DNA of 64,000 nucleotides from Lycorma delicatula (Eukaryota > Arthropoda > Insecta > Hemiptera > Fulgoridae). Below the pieces are notes generated by a model. It searched no databases. It saw only the letters and a program-made list of their open reading frames with translations, and was not told the origin of the DNA. Positions 10,881 through 22,340 of this stretch are shown piece after piece. Within the stretch, counting starts at the first letter, position 1. Each line of letters starts with the position of its first letter. Location: NCBI RefSeq assembly GCF_047948215.1, contig NC_134460.1:152549320-152613319 (forward strand), given 5' to 3'. A program made the translations under genes and the position numbers.

Positions 10881-12999
10881 CTGCCTGCCTACACTACTTA
10901 AATGGTCTACATAACCGAATGAAAAAGTACTTTATTCGGTTCACATTACTCGACTGAGTGGAAATATTTTTCCTGTTTACTTAGGGCGATAAAATTATGC
11001 GTAATTTAATATAAACTTTTTTAGAATGAAATTATAATTTGTACTTATCCTCCGATTATTGGATCAATAACATAGGAAATTCCTATAAATTCATATTGAA
11101 ATTGAAATTTATACTCTTTTTTCAATCTTTAGATCGCAAGAGATATAAAATTTGATTTCAAAAAATAATTTAGGCGCTCAGTATGAGTAGTTCCAAGGGA
11201 CGTTTGTTCTGTTTCTACAGACACGTTTGTAGTATAAAATTAAACTTTCCATATTGCAATCGGTTTTTATTCTTATATAGTCGTGCATATTTTGTTGTGG
11301 TAAAAAATCATTAATTATAATGAATTTTTCTAGTTTCTCCCGACTGTAGTTCGATCTGAAAAGTAAAAATTAATTTTTCACCAACCGCATACTCGACGCA
11401 GTAGCGGCATTTTAATTTTTTATCGAAAAGGTTTTGAATTCGAATCCCCCGGTATGTATCGGCACTTTCAATACGCTATAAAAATTCATTTAACAATCTT
11501 ATCACAGATTAAAGCACTAACTGTGATCGGGTGAATTATCAAAAAATGAAATATTTATACCCAGAAACGTATTCCGTCCATCAAACATAAAATTATTTTT
11601 AATCAAATTTTTTAAGACTTTTTCCAGGAAAAGAAACACAAAATAGAAGAAACGTCCAAATTTTTAAACCACCAAATATTCGACTGTGATAAATAAAAAA
11701 CTACAATAATAATAAGATTTTTTTGTTTTTCTTTTTTTTGTAATTCACGATAACCGTATTAATTCGTCGTTTTCAAAAATTTAATTACAAGAAAAAGGAA
11801 AGATATTACATCCTAAAATGTTTATAATTATAGAAGATTTAAATAATAATTGTCTTAAAAAACGTTAATAGACTTAACTTAAAACGTTAAAAAAAAATAT
11901 TTATAATTTGAAGATTACAGAAGAACATCCACAGGAAAAAAAATTAAAATTGGAATACGGGTGACATAGTACACTTTGTATACACTTCACTCCATTTATT
12001 AAAACTATTTTGCGATTTTAGAGTTGTAAAAGAATAATATTAAGCCTATTATGTGATAAAATGATTAAGTCCGTTCACTAAATTTTAACGTACAATTTAT
12101 TCACATCTATTTATTTATTCACGTTACTGACCGCCGGTAGTAATTTCACCGGTACGTTCAATTAATCTCAAACGTGCATTTTAATTATATAAATGTAATA
12201 ATATGTTGTTAAGTTTTCGTTCCGCTTTTTTGTTTATATGTCAGTTTATTTATTACTTTTTGATCAAATTAATTTTAATAAGTAATCTTCTAAAATCTAA
12301 CCGGGAATCAAATCCAGAACTTCACGGATGAAAAGTTGAGAGACTGGTATGGAAGTTGGTAAATTATATTGGTTTATACGGAGTTTTGTTCCATGAATAT
12401 GGGGCATTTTGGTGACTAACAAAATAGCCTTTATTTAGAATTACAAATATTATATGAAAATTTTATAAATCAATATTAGATAAATACTATAATTAGAGAC
12501 AACTAATTATAGACAAATACTATAATTTGCCGATCGAATGGAAATTTGTCTATGTGAGATTTCGTTAAAAATTTTGTTAACATCCTATGAAATTTATTGT
12601 ATAGAACAATTAGAGCAAACCTCACAAAATTCCGTGTAACAAAGGTTTTAGAGGTATAAACAAATATACAAGTTCTGGAAAGACTGGAAATTCAATACTA
12701 GCATTGAGATGCGATTTCATACCTCAGGGACAAAAAAAAAGTTAAAGCGGAAGGCGTGTCACGGATGGGATGAATTTTCATAATAATCAGGAGTAGAAAA
12801 ACCACGGTAATCTACCCAATTTTATAATTTCTATAACTTTATAATGTATCAGTAATTAACAACGTATTGCAAGTAGCATCTGAAGTCTGAAGGAATCGGT
12901 AATAGTACTAGCAATAATAATATAACCTATATGCATAAATCGTATGTATCTTACGCATTGAAGGAGTCGTTATAATATTAACAATTAACAATTGTAATC

Positions 13000-13400
13000 G
13001 TGGCGGTCAGGAGACCGAGCAAGCTGGACCAAAGGAATTGTCACTGATTTTGACCTTTGGCTTGACAGGCGGCAGGGTGAGCTCGATTATTACGCGACTC
13101 AATGTTTTACGGGGCACGGTGCTTTTGAAAGTTACTGTACAAATTCCACAGAAGGTCCTCTCCCCATTGCATGTATTTTGACGGGGAGGATGACGCAGAA
13201 CACACCGTATTTGTGTGTAATGAATGGCAGAATCAAAGAAGAACGGTCGGGATTAATGGGCTTCAAGGCAGAGAATATTTTGACATTTTTTTTTAGGGTC
13301 GGAGGCCAACTGAAGGAAGTTTGAGACCTTCGTGACCGAAGTCCTCACCGCCAAGGCGGCAGACTGGTGGACAAGAGGGTTCTAGATGGGCTTGCGAATA
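13000..13400 (+). pseudogene. R1-like LINE, reverse-transcriptase C-terminal end, decayed
   Basis: Two frames must be combined. One gives TQCFTGHGAFESYCT (about 13100), corresponding to the conserved TGHG-F--YL segment at the end of R1-clade ORF2 proteins. The next, from about 13150, gives CMYFDGEDDAEHTVFVCNEW, a degenerate C-x2-C-x9-H-x4-C zinc-knuckle (normally C-YCG-DDAEHT-F-C-W) in which the second cysteine position is lost. Further on, FVTEVLTAKAADWW fits the family's C-terminal tail. In this clade the segment lies after the RT domain. The piece is clearly GC-richer than its flanks (13000-13390). The catalytic RT domain is absent, so it is a truncated relic. Confidence 0.7.
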
Positions 13401-14891
13401 GTAGCGAAAGTGACAGTTTTCTATTCATACATACAGCGCAGGGTAGTTCTTTTGTAAACATTAAAAGTAAATATCACCTGCATGAATTGAATTGTAGATT
13501 CTTCGATTCTTACCTTATTTGGATTTCAATATTAATATTTATTAGTTATTAGAGTTTTTAGAAAATCTTATTGTATTATGTTATTTATAATTTAATTATT
13601 ATTAGATCAATTTTGTAATTTAAATTACCATTTTATATATTATTCATTATTACTCGTATTATTATTATTTTTTTTTTATACATTTGACAATAATAAATTG
13701 TATTTATAAGAAATTTTTATGTGTGTTAGTCTCGATATCCTTGTCGAACCGCGAACACGTGTCAATATCTCATAACATCTAGGAACAATTTTTAAATTTA
13801 TAAAACTTTTAACGTTAAGTTTGAAACTTTTGCTTTTATAAGATAAAAATTTTAATCTGTTTTTATGATTATTATTTTGTTAATATAATGAAATGCTATT
13901 TCAATTCGGCTAAAATTAGTTATCTGGTTTCAGTTTATCAGTATTAAAAAAAAATCTCATTCGATTTTCTAAACTTTTAATTGTAGTTGTAGTTGTAATA
14001 ATATTCACAGCTTTAATTACACTTTTATCTTAATTGCAGTTTTACTATTTAAATAAACTTAAAATAAAGAATATTTTAATCGTAATATAAAATCTGAATT
14101 CAAAATTTGGGAGAACGTTAAAAATAAAGATAAAAAATTTCGAAATGTCAGTTAAGATTGATATTACAAAATACAATAAGATGGGATTAATTGAGTCGGT
14201 CCGTACGTATAGGAAGATTAAATTACAGAAATTCGAAAAGCGTTTAAATTACTTGATAAGAAAGTTATACGATTGTAAACTTTGAAATTGATCTTCGATT
14301 AAAATTTGTATTTGGGTACTGTAATCGTTCTTACATTGCCCCTTCATTTAAAAAAGCAGTGACTGAAAGGAGAATAATATTTAAAAATTCAAGATGGAAA
14401 TAAGCGTCGCACTTAGTTACGCCTTTTCCAAAGTAACTTCTATTTATCTAACTTAAATAAGAGGGTGCATTAAATCGAGGAAGGCTGAAGCGAGATCTTA
14501 ACGGTTTAAATGTTTTTAAATAAAATTTACGGTTTCTACGGGGATCTCCTAAAACGACAGTAGTTGTTTGTAATATAACAGTTGTTTTAATTTTTTGTTA
14601 AATTCGGTTAATTTATAGAATTTAATGAAACATTAAGACATATTATTATATTAATACGCTTATTTTTTATTTTCAATTTAATTTTTTTCATTTATCAATT
14701 TTATTTATTTTTTTGCCAGATCTACCGATGATGATTGTTTGAAAATAAAAAAGAACATCAGGTTTAAATTAGACAAAAAAAATAATATTTTTTTTTTAAT
14801 ATCTACAATGAACGGATAACAAATTAATTTCCAACTACGATGGTTTTTTAAAATCATCAATTTATATTCTTCATTATTTAACGATGAGATA
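13401..14891. other. AT-rich intergenic DNA, nothing recognised
   Basis: A, T and ATT runs throughout; no coding block or repeat-family match seen. Confidence 0.5.
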
Positions 14892-14936
14892 GACAGATAG
14901 AGAGAGAGAGAGTGAGAGAGAGAGAGAGAGAGAGAG
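14892..14936. repeat. (GA)n microsatellite
   Basis: GA/AG dinucleotide run of about 45 bases with one GT interruption. Confidence 0.9.
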
Positions 14937-15044
14937 GAAAATTATATTGCCCCTTTTCCTAACTGTAGCAATAGTGATACCAAATACAATAAAACTAATT
15001 AAAAATAGAAACTAATCAACTAACTAAATAACAAAAAAACTTCT

Positions 15045-15192
15045 TTTCTTTTTGCCTCAGGACCACCGTTAGGTATTGCTTCAGATATAATAACGATTTT
15101 ACAGCGATTTAAAATGCCATGCGCGACCGGAACTCGAATCCGAGACCGCTGGATGAATGACGAAATGCTACCACTCGCGCCACAGAGGCCGG
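15045..15192 (-). mobile_element. tRNA-derived SINE (SINE1), minus strand
   Basis: Read on the minus strand from 15192: CCGGCCTCTGTGGCGCGAGT, with TGGCGCGAGTGGTAGCA as RNA polymerase III A box, then GGATTCGAGTTCCGG as B box, then GCATGGCATTTTAAA and a short body. The same order appears at 40232-40055 (minus) and, partly, at 20225 and 48745 (plus). As a SINE it has no protein and would depend on a LINE for mobility. No clean target duplication seen. Confidence 0.8.
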
Positions 15193-15256
15193 AATAACAA
15201 CAAAAAAAAAACATATAAAAAATACAAAAATAAAAATACAAAAAATTCAATAACAT

Positions 15257-15629
15257 AATTCACAAATTCTTTCATCACGTGTTGGTCTTTGACAAATTTT
15301 TAAACAAGTCAGTGGATATGAAGTCTTCTCTGTTAAAACTAAACACGGTAGTAATACTCTGTTATCTTCCTTTTTTAATTTCTCCATAAAATATCTATTC
15401 TTTGTGAAGAAGAGAATTTTTATTTAGTTCCGACCGATAGAAATTCATCGGAACTAAATAAAAATTTTATCGTAGATTTTTGTCAACCTCTCTAGAGATC
15501 CAAAAAAACTGAGAAACGCCTTTACGGTCTCAGTTTCAACGACGGTGAAATCCTGACGTTCAGCTCTCCGCGGTAGAGAAGGGGCAACGGCTGTTTATAA
15601 CATGTTATATGCAGGCGGAAAATGAATGA
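15257..15629 (+). repeat. 370-bp direct repeat with internal hairpin, copy 1
   Basis: About 90% identical by eye to 16656-17025. Shared blocks include CTCTGTTAAAACTAAACACG, TTCTTTGTGAAGAAGAGAAT, AACTGAGAAACGCCTTTA and CAACGGCTGTTTATAACATG. No coding capacity. It starts about 65 bases after the SINE1 copy. Family unknown. Confidence 0.9.
15415..15466. repeat. Hairpin with perfect 19-bp arms (in copy 1)
   Basis: Arms 15415-15433 (AATTTTTATTTAGTTCCGA) and 15448-15466 are exact reverse complements around a 14-base loop. Confidence 0.95.
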
Positions 15630-16655
15630 CGATCGCACCTGGTGAAATTCAAAAAGTACATTTGAACTTACGTATACAGTGAACTATAGATACCGTTTTA
15701 ACTAGATCCCTATAAGAGGATTAAAATAATAATGGCTACCCGTAAAATATAATTTATTAAAAACTAAAACTTTAACGATTAAATATTATGCCCTAAACGT
15801 TCTAAATTTTGAATATAAGTACAGTCCGTTTTTTATATTTCATATTAGAAAACAAAATAGAAAATATTTTAAATTTTAAAGATACCTAGAAAAAAGACAA
15901 AAGAACAAAAAGGTTCCCTCGGAACAAAGATAAAATAATAAGTAATAATATTTTTTTATGAACGCGGACATATTATATAAAGGAATAAATTTTCAGTTAT
16001 GCTTATTTTATTTGGTAAAATGTTACATATAAAATGATGGAACTTAGATTAAGTAGTGAAATACTACTTTAGGGGATTACGAAAGTTAAGATAAATATAA
16101 TAGGAATACGTTTCAGTGTATAAGACATTGTTTAGGTAGCGAAGTTAAACAGACTTCAATGGAACTTTATAAGCGTTCATTAAACCTTCTAACAGACGGT
16201 ATAAAACTTCATATTTAATTTGTTTATTCTCGATTCACTTAAACAGTGAGGTTATTAAAATTAAGTACTCATATATACACTTAACGCTGCTTAATTAGTT
16301 TATTTTTAAATAAATATAAATTACGTATGAAAATTAACGTTATTTTAATCAAATATATTTCTACATTTTAATCTTCATTTAACAAATTTATTTAGCATCG
16401 ACGAACCTAGCTTAATTTATTACAAGACTAATATAAAAAATAAAATTCACCAAACGACCTTACAAAATTTTGACCACAAAGTACATGATATTATTCAATA
16501 TTATTCAATTTATATTTATATTATAATTAGGAAATTGCATAGTCCGGATCAAATTATATTAGTCACAATATTTATCAGAAACAACAGTATAAGTAGTAAT
16601 AAAAGGATGCTTTCATAAATTTCACCTACATCAGGATGTTAATATATCTTCTAAA
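15630..16655. other. Spacer between the two 370-bp direct repeats
   Basis: AT-rich, no coding capacity and no family match seen. If the two direct repeats were LTRs this would be the internal region, but I see no primer-binding site, gag or pol signature. Confidence 0.5.
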
Positions 16656-17025
16656 AATTCAGAAATTCTTTCATCGCCGGTTGCTCTTGGACAAATTTTT
16701 AAACGAGTCGGTGAATATGAAATCTCTGTTAAAACTAAACACGGTAATAATACTCTGTTATCTTCTTTTTTTAATTTCTCCATAAAATCTCTATTCTTTG
16801 TGAAGAAGAGAATTTTTATTTAGTTTCGACCGATAGAAATTCGTCGGAACTAAATAAAAATTTTATCGGTAGGTTTTTTCACCCTCTCTAGAGATCCAGA
16901 AAAACTGAGAAACGCCTTTAAGGTCTCAGTTTCAATGACGGTGAAATCCTGACATTCACCTCTCCGTGGTAAAGAAGGGGCAACGGCTGTTTATAACATG
17001 TTATATACAGGCGGTAAACCAATGA
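16656..17025 (+). repeat. 370-bp direct repeat with internal hairpin, copy 2
   Basis: Second copy of 15257-15629, same orientation, about 1.4 kb away. Its hairpin arms (16811-16829 and 16844-16862) have a single change that leaves a G-U pair in RNA. A GC-rich family B fragment follows directly. Confidence 0.9.
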
Positions 17026-17029
17026 AGGG

Positions 17030-17205
17030 ACCTAGTATAACGTGCGCTCGGAGGTTCAGGCGATGTAGCGATCTGGGTTGACGGGAATGGCAAACGAAGC
17101 TAGCCCCGCGGCCATGGAGTAGGCTCCTGAGTTAGCCCCGGGATCGCTTGGGCTGAACTGAGCACCGAGGGTCCAGTTTCTGGTTAGACGGGCCGTCTAC
17201 TGTAT
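17030..17205 (-). repeat. Family B, GC-rich end fragment, minus strand
   Basis: On the minus strand the sequence next to a TA-rich tract reads CCAGAAACTGGACCCTCGG then CTCAGTTCAGCCCAAGCGA, matching 59994-60045 (CCAGAAACTGTACCTTCGG, CTCAGGTCAGCCCAAGCGA). Much GC-richer than its flanks; the other end of the family is missing. Confidence 0.7.
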
Positions 17206-17444
17206 ATATTATATAAATAATTAAAAAAATGTTTGCACATTCAAGCAAATTAAAGATCTTAAAAAAATTTATTCGCTTTATTATACATCGGATGATATAT
17301 AAAGATTGAAACAAAAAATCGTAAAGAAATAAACAAAAAAAAAGTTATAAAATTTTCTTCGGTCAGAAAATTGTTTTCTTAAAAATTATTCAACTTGGTT
17401 TTCTTTTCCTCTGTTCTAACCTTCCTATTACAAGAGGTATATGT

Positions 17445-17712
17445 TACATGAGAAAAAAAATTATCCACACTCGTGTCCGACCCTTGGCGATTCCAATTCC
17501 TTGAAATATTCCTGGCAGGTTTCCTGGTGGTTTGCCATTGCCTTCACACTGTGGTTAATTGAAACCCAACCGTCAAAGAACATCGATATCCACAGTCTAG
17601 TATTCAAATCCGTGTATAAGTAACTGTTTTTACAAGGACTCGAATGTTAGAACTCTCGACTTCGAAAATCAGCTGATTTTGTGATAACCACTAGACTAAC
17701 CCGAAGGGTTTT
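17445..17712 (-). mobile_element. tRNA-derived SINE2 variant with a different 3' part, minus strand
   Basis: Read from 17712 on the minus strand: GGGTTAGTCTAGTGGTTATC (A box), a TTCTAACATTCGAGTCC segment (B box), then the SINE2 body (ATACTAGACTGTGGATATC, GGTTGGGTTTCAATTAACCA). From about 17545 downwards the usual SINE2 tail is replaced by unrelated sequence whose minus strand reads GTGTGAAGGCAATGGCAAAC then CACCAGGAAACC. So the head and body match SINE2 but the tail differs. Confidence 0.7.
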
Positions 17713-19063
17713 CTTACATGTTACATCACCACTATTACTTGTTATTTTTAAGTACATTTTTATTTTAATGTACAGATATCGTAACTTTATATATTTTTTT
17801 TTTAACACGATTATGCATAACTTCACGGTGTTAAAATGTTATTTTCCTTGCCTTTATAGTTTTAAAGCGGTACAAAATTTTAAAAATGTTCCAATTTACT
17901 AAGACTTGCTACTTAATGTAGCCTTAATTATAATTATTCATGTTAGTTTTAATATTGTTTACGTAGTATACTAATGAAAATATAACAAATTTTAGCTAAT
18001 GGGTAAGCAGTAAGCAGAGAAAAAGTACAAAATATGATGAGGTTAATTTAAAATAACTTTACTACTTGAAGGAGAGCATTCAATTTTTAACAGGTCCCAA
18101 GCCGGAGATTAAATTTTTTTTTGTTTTTAATTACTTTTGATGACTAAATTCAGTGAGATTTTTGTCGTCATAATAGGATATAAAGAAAATCTCCACTGAA
18201 CGAATAAGAAAGTAACATTCCAAGGTACTTTTTTATGAAGTATTCAAAAAATAATTTAAAAATTAAAACTTTTCGCCTCAAGAGTAATAAAATTGTATAT
18301 TATTTCTACTCCAGAAATCTAACTTATCTAAAAGAAGAAAAGAAAAAGTAAACAGGCTGCTACTACATCAGTATGTTACACCACTGAAAATTTAATAACA
18401 TTCGTATATAAATAACAATATTTTGGATTCTTTGAGAAAAACATCCTTTTTTCTGTGTAATATCTTTTTTTTTATTTTATTATAGATGAAAGCATTTTTA
18501 TTTTCTCTCAAAGCTTCCTTCGTTAGTATAAATTACAATAAATAAAATTTGAATAGAAAATAAAATAAAAAAAATTAAATTTACAAGAACAGTAATATAA
18601 ACACCCCAAAGCGAAGAAACATAAAAAAATAAATTATTACAATTACCTATATTCAAAGTCAAAACTATGGAAATCCCTCTACAACTTTAAAACCCTTCCA
18701 GATATAATACTGTAACTTTCAAGACAATGTATCGGTCAATTACTTAATATTTTGTAACTGAAATATTTTAAACGGTAATACCCTTTGTGTGATATACCAT
18801 TTTAAAGGTATATTTAAGACAAGAAAAATGGTAAAAATAAAATGTTGGTACGATGTCTGAACCTAGAACGGCGAAGGGATAAAATCTGGATTTTGAAAAA
18901 ATTATATTGACGATTTAAGGAAATATTTCGCAAATAAATGAACTTTTAGAAATTTGATTAAATGGATAGATATTATCTAATAAATTTGTTTTAAAAAAAA
19001 ATTATTAAGCATAACGTTTACGATTTAATTTTAATAAATGTTGGAATGTCCTGTTGTTTGACA
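17713..19063. other. AT-rich intergenic DNA, nothing recognised
   Basis: No coding block or repeat-family match seen. Confidence 0.5.
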
Positions 19064-19400
19064 GTCGATTTTAAAAGAATGATTCTGCATTATTCAACGA
19101 TCGCCTAGCAATATTTTGCGCTGATTCTCGAATTTTATTTTGTAAATCATTGATATCTTGCGGCTTATTATAATAAACAGTACTTTTTAGGTCGCCCCGT
19201 AGAATGTAATCCGATGGTGATTAGTCGGGTGATCTTGCCGGTGATCCTATTTGACCCCTTCGGCCAACTCACAATCCAGGAAAAAACGCATTTAAAATTC
19301 CACATGATCGCTCGAGTAAGGGACGAGTTTATTGTGTTGATGCATCCGGAGGGAGCAACATTGAGCATCGGTAAAAATTGTAAGTAAAATTTAATATCCA
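19064..19400 (-). pseudogene. Mariner-type transposase C-terminal half, minus strand
   Basis: Reading the minus strand in one frame gives GRRGQIGSPARSPD, a stop, then SPSDYILRGDLKSTVYYNKP and DINDLQNKIRESAQNIARR. This is the family pattern RWIGRRGP-EWPARSPDLTPLDFFLWGYLKS-VY--KP around the third catalytic acid. Upstream (about 19270-19390) a shifted frame retains a degenerate QHDGAP-H region followed by a peptide corresponding to the FPGRWIG lead-in. The N-terminal DNA-binding half is absent. Stops and frameshifts show it is dead. I see no terminal repeats around it. Confidence 0.75.
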
Positions 19401-20105
19401 AAGTTGTATTTTATAATTCGTGGCAAGGTTAAAAAATTAAGTATTTCGAAATCGGATGAATCTTGTTGATAAACACAGTTAGTTTCTAATGATTAAATTT
19501 TATCGATGTGAATGGCGGTCTAATTGAACATATTTCTTATTTTTTAAACAGCTTATAACTCTTTCCATTATCATATTTATTTTAATAACAAAGTTCTTTG
19601 ATTTTTAATGAAAAATTAAATTTAATAAAAATATGTTTCAAAACAATAAAAATAAGTCAATTTTAAAATAAAACTACCATTTATCGTTGAATAATACAAA
19701 ACAATAATATTATTCAATTACATTTAGCGTAAATCCTCTTCTTTTAAATACATTTATTTTTACGTAATACGTTCAGTATTGTTATAAAATATGAGATATT
19801 TATCTATTATAATGTAACAATGTCCTGGCAATCTTTTCAACATCTCTTATTTTTTTTTTATTTTATTGTTGTATATTTTATTTGTCAAGAAACATCGCCG
19901 GAAATTTATTTAAATGAATTATACATCCAAACTTAAAAAAAAAAAAATAAGAAGATTTGTTCTTTTATTAAACGTTTAAAAAGTATTCAGTTTCATTAAT
20001 CTTATTAAATTCTTTCTTCATTTTCACTGAATCCAAAGCATTATAAAAGAAAATAGCATTAAAAAAAATTTTCATAAATATATTTATTAATTACCCGGTC
20101 TACAG

Positions 20106-20163
20106 TCATAATATATATACATAAATATATATATATATATATAAATTTTATTAAATATATATT
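20106..20163. repeat. (TA)n-rich microsatellite
   Basis: Interrupted TA tract of about 55 bases. Confidence 0.9.
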
Positions 20164-20224
20164 ATTATAAAAATATTCGTAAACCGCGTACAAATGCTTT
20201 AAAATAAATAACCAAAAGTACTGA

Positions 20225-20345
20225 TCATGTGACAAAGTGGTACCGTCTCTCCTTTTCACGCGTTCATCAGTTGGTACCGGTTTGAACCCCGGTCAGGCGT
20301 GGAATTGTCCACAAACATTCATTATTATTCATCATAACGTTTATT
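20225..20345 (+). mobile_element. SINE1 fragment, plus strand
   Basis: GTGGTACCGTCTCTCCTTTT matches the SINE1 segment from the A box onward, GGTTTGAACCCCGG is the B box, and TCAGGCGTGGAATTGTCCAC corresponds to the TCAGGCATGGCATTTTTCAC body. The first A-box bases are degraded. It lies just before the 3' end of a minus-strand LINE. Confidence 0.65.
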
Positions 20346-20373
20346 ATCGGCAAAAGCTTCTGTTATTATTTAC

Positions 20374-21203
20374 ATTTTTTGTCTTCAGTCATTTGACTGG
20401 TTTGATGGAGCTCTCCAAGATTCCCTATCTAGTGCCAGTCGTTTGATTTCGTTATACCCCACACATCATACATCCCTAAGAATTTTTTTTACTATTCCAA
20501 ACGTTGCCTGCCTGCACAAGTTTTTCCTTCTATCTGACCCTCTAATATTAAAGCGACTATTCCAGGATGCCTTAATATGTGGCCTATAAGTCTGTCTCTT
20601 CTTTTAACTATATTTTTCCAAATGCTTCTGTCTTCATCGATTTGCCGCAACACCTCTTCATTCGTCACTTTATCCACCCGTCTGATTTTTACCATTCTCC
20701 TATAGCACCGCATTTCAAAAGCTTCTAATCTTTTCTTCTCAGGTACTCCGATCGTCCAAGTTTCACTTCCATATAAAACGACGATCCAAACATACACTTT
20801 CAAAAATCGTTTCCCGACGTTTAAATTAATTTTTGATGTAAACAAATTTTATTTCTGACTGAAGGCTCGTTTCGCCTGAGCTATTCAGCATTTTACATCG
20901 CTTCTGCCTCGTCCATCTTTAGTAATTCTACTTCCCAAATAACAAAAATCTTCTACCTCCAAATCTTTTCTCTTCCTATTCTTACATTCAGTGGCCCATC
21001 TTCGTTATTTCTACTACATTTCATTACTTTCGTTTTGTTTATTTTCATGCGGTAGTTCTTGCGTAAGACTTCATCCATGCCGTTCATTGTTCCTTCTAAA
21101 TCTAATTTTACTCTCAGCTAGAATTACTATATCATCAGCAAATCGTAGCAAGTTTATCTTTTCACCTTGTACTGTTGCTCCGGATCTAAATTTTTCTTTA
21201 ACT
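20374..21203 (-). pseudogene. RTE-type LINE reverse transcriptase, C-terminal part, minus strand
   Basis: Minus-strand translation shows RFADDIVILAESKI (the F-A-D-D catalytic motif; about 21150), then KINLNVGKRFLKVYVW, VLYGSETWTIGVPEKKRLEA (about 20760), RRMVKIRRVDKVTNEEVLRQ, and RDRLIGHILRHPGIVALILE (about 20570). This is the same order as in the copy at the right edge of the window. The 3' end of the element is at about 20374, where the minus strand reads CCAGTCAAATGACTGAAGAC followed by A-rich sequence. Frameshifts near 20500 and 20900 and a degenerate 5' end make it non-functional. Truncated on its 5' side at about 21203. Confidence 0.85.
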
Positions 21204-21624
21204 GATGAATAAATTAAAAAAAAAAAAAACAGAAGCACACAGGATAAAATGAAGTAGGCCAAAAATACAATGAATCATAATAAGAAGGACTAAAAAATTT
21301 TCTTTTTCTTTAATAAAAGTTACCTTTTTAAAAAAAGTATGAAAGAATGACATAATTTTTTCGCTACTGTAGTTAAAAACTGTTTAATGTTTATGTACGT
21401 CTATAACAATGTAACGCAAAACCAATTCTAAAGTAATAAATTACGTGAACTAATCTCGATGGAATCGAATAGAAATCTATTACAATAAATAATAATTAAA
21501 TTCAAAAATTTGAGCAAATTAAAAAAAAAATTAAATCACGCAACAGAAATCAAACCATTTCTTTGAATTTTCATTAAATAAACGGTTTATTTATTACCGC
21601 ACTATAATGAGTAAAAACAAAAGC

Positions 21625-21765
21625 TGACAACACAGTTGTAGGACAGTTGTCAAACAACAAAAGCTGAAAACAAAACAACACAGTTGTTTACACCTTTGTA
21701 GGAATGTGTAAACACAGTTGTTTACTTAGAAGTAACAGCCCACAGCTGTTACTGATACACGGCTT
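21625..21765. repeat. Cluster of ACACAGTTGT motifs and a short hairpin
   Basis: ACACAGTTGT occurs three times (about 21631, 21691, 21714), with near-copies GACAGTTGTC and CAACAACAAAAGC. The flanking hairpin AGTAACAG / CTGTTACT lies at about 21731-21753. Likely slippage or local duplication; function unknown. Confidence 0.6.
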
Positions 21766-21768
21766 ACA

Positions 21769-22340
21769 CATACAACTTAATTAAAAATATTTATCATTTT
21801 ATTTAAATATATTTTTTCCTTTATTTAATTCAATGATTCTAACTAAAGAGTGCGCGCATGCCGTATTTAATTCACCCCGATGTGGCGGTACTGCCGGCGA
21901 CGGTTGGCAGTAACTAAACTAATGTAATTTCACAAATTACATGGAAAAGATTTCGTTTGTACACTCGGCATACTGGTGTACCCGCGAGGCGTTACGCACC
22001 AGGTACCGAGTCAACCATGCGATCGAGTTCGTAACCCGGCCAGACCGATTTACTATTTTACACTTTAAATATTATTCATTTCTACTACTCCCCTGTGATG
22101 TCACAACGTAGCAGACGACTACAACAACGTTCTTTGGGATGGGGATGCGATTTTGCAAAATTAACAATTCGAAAAATTTTCATCCCGTTTTTTTTGGGGG
22201 GTTTTGTGTTCCAATGATGTGAAAACGTAAAGATCCATTGAAAATCTCATAAGCCCAAATTGGACCGATTATAATACTTTCTTCTAGAGCTATAGCTTTA
22301 CTATAGCGCTATCTAGGCGGGTTTTGCGATTCTCAAAACA
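21769..22340 (+). repeat. Family C long repeat, copy 1 (possible tRNA-like head, internally deleted)
   Basis: The first half (21830-22130) is homologous to the reverse complement of 31470-31890: GTCAACCATGCGATCGAGTT, CGTAACCCGGCCAGACCG, CTGTGATGTCACAACGT. The second half (22155-22340) matches 36715-36735 and 37075-37200: GCGATTTTGCAAAA, then AAGCCCAAATTGGACCGATT and ATAGCGCTATCTAGGCGG. About 300 bases present in the 36.7-kb copy are missing. GAGTTCGTAACCCGG resembles a pol III B box, so the family may be a long tRNA-related SINE; I see no clear A box. Confidence 0.65.

Larger units (their letters stand above)
9341..12999. other. AT-rich intergenic DNA, nothing firmly recognised
   Basis: No transposon protein signature seen. 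Local features only: short purine/pyrimidine echoes at 9515-9600 (repeated CAGGAGATTCC), an imperfect hairpin at 9756-9793, and a GC-richer stretch at 10660-10880. The rest is AT-rich with dense stops. Confidence 0.5.

Noticed and set aside
15257..17025. LTR retrotransposon formed by the two 370-bp repeats
   Set aside because: The interior has no gag/pol signature, primer-binding site or polypurine tract that I can see, and the repeats are substantially diverged; left as a repeat pair.
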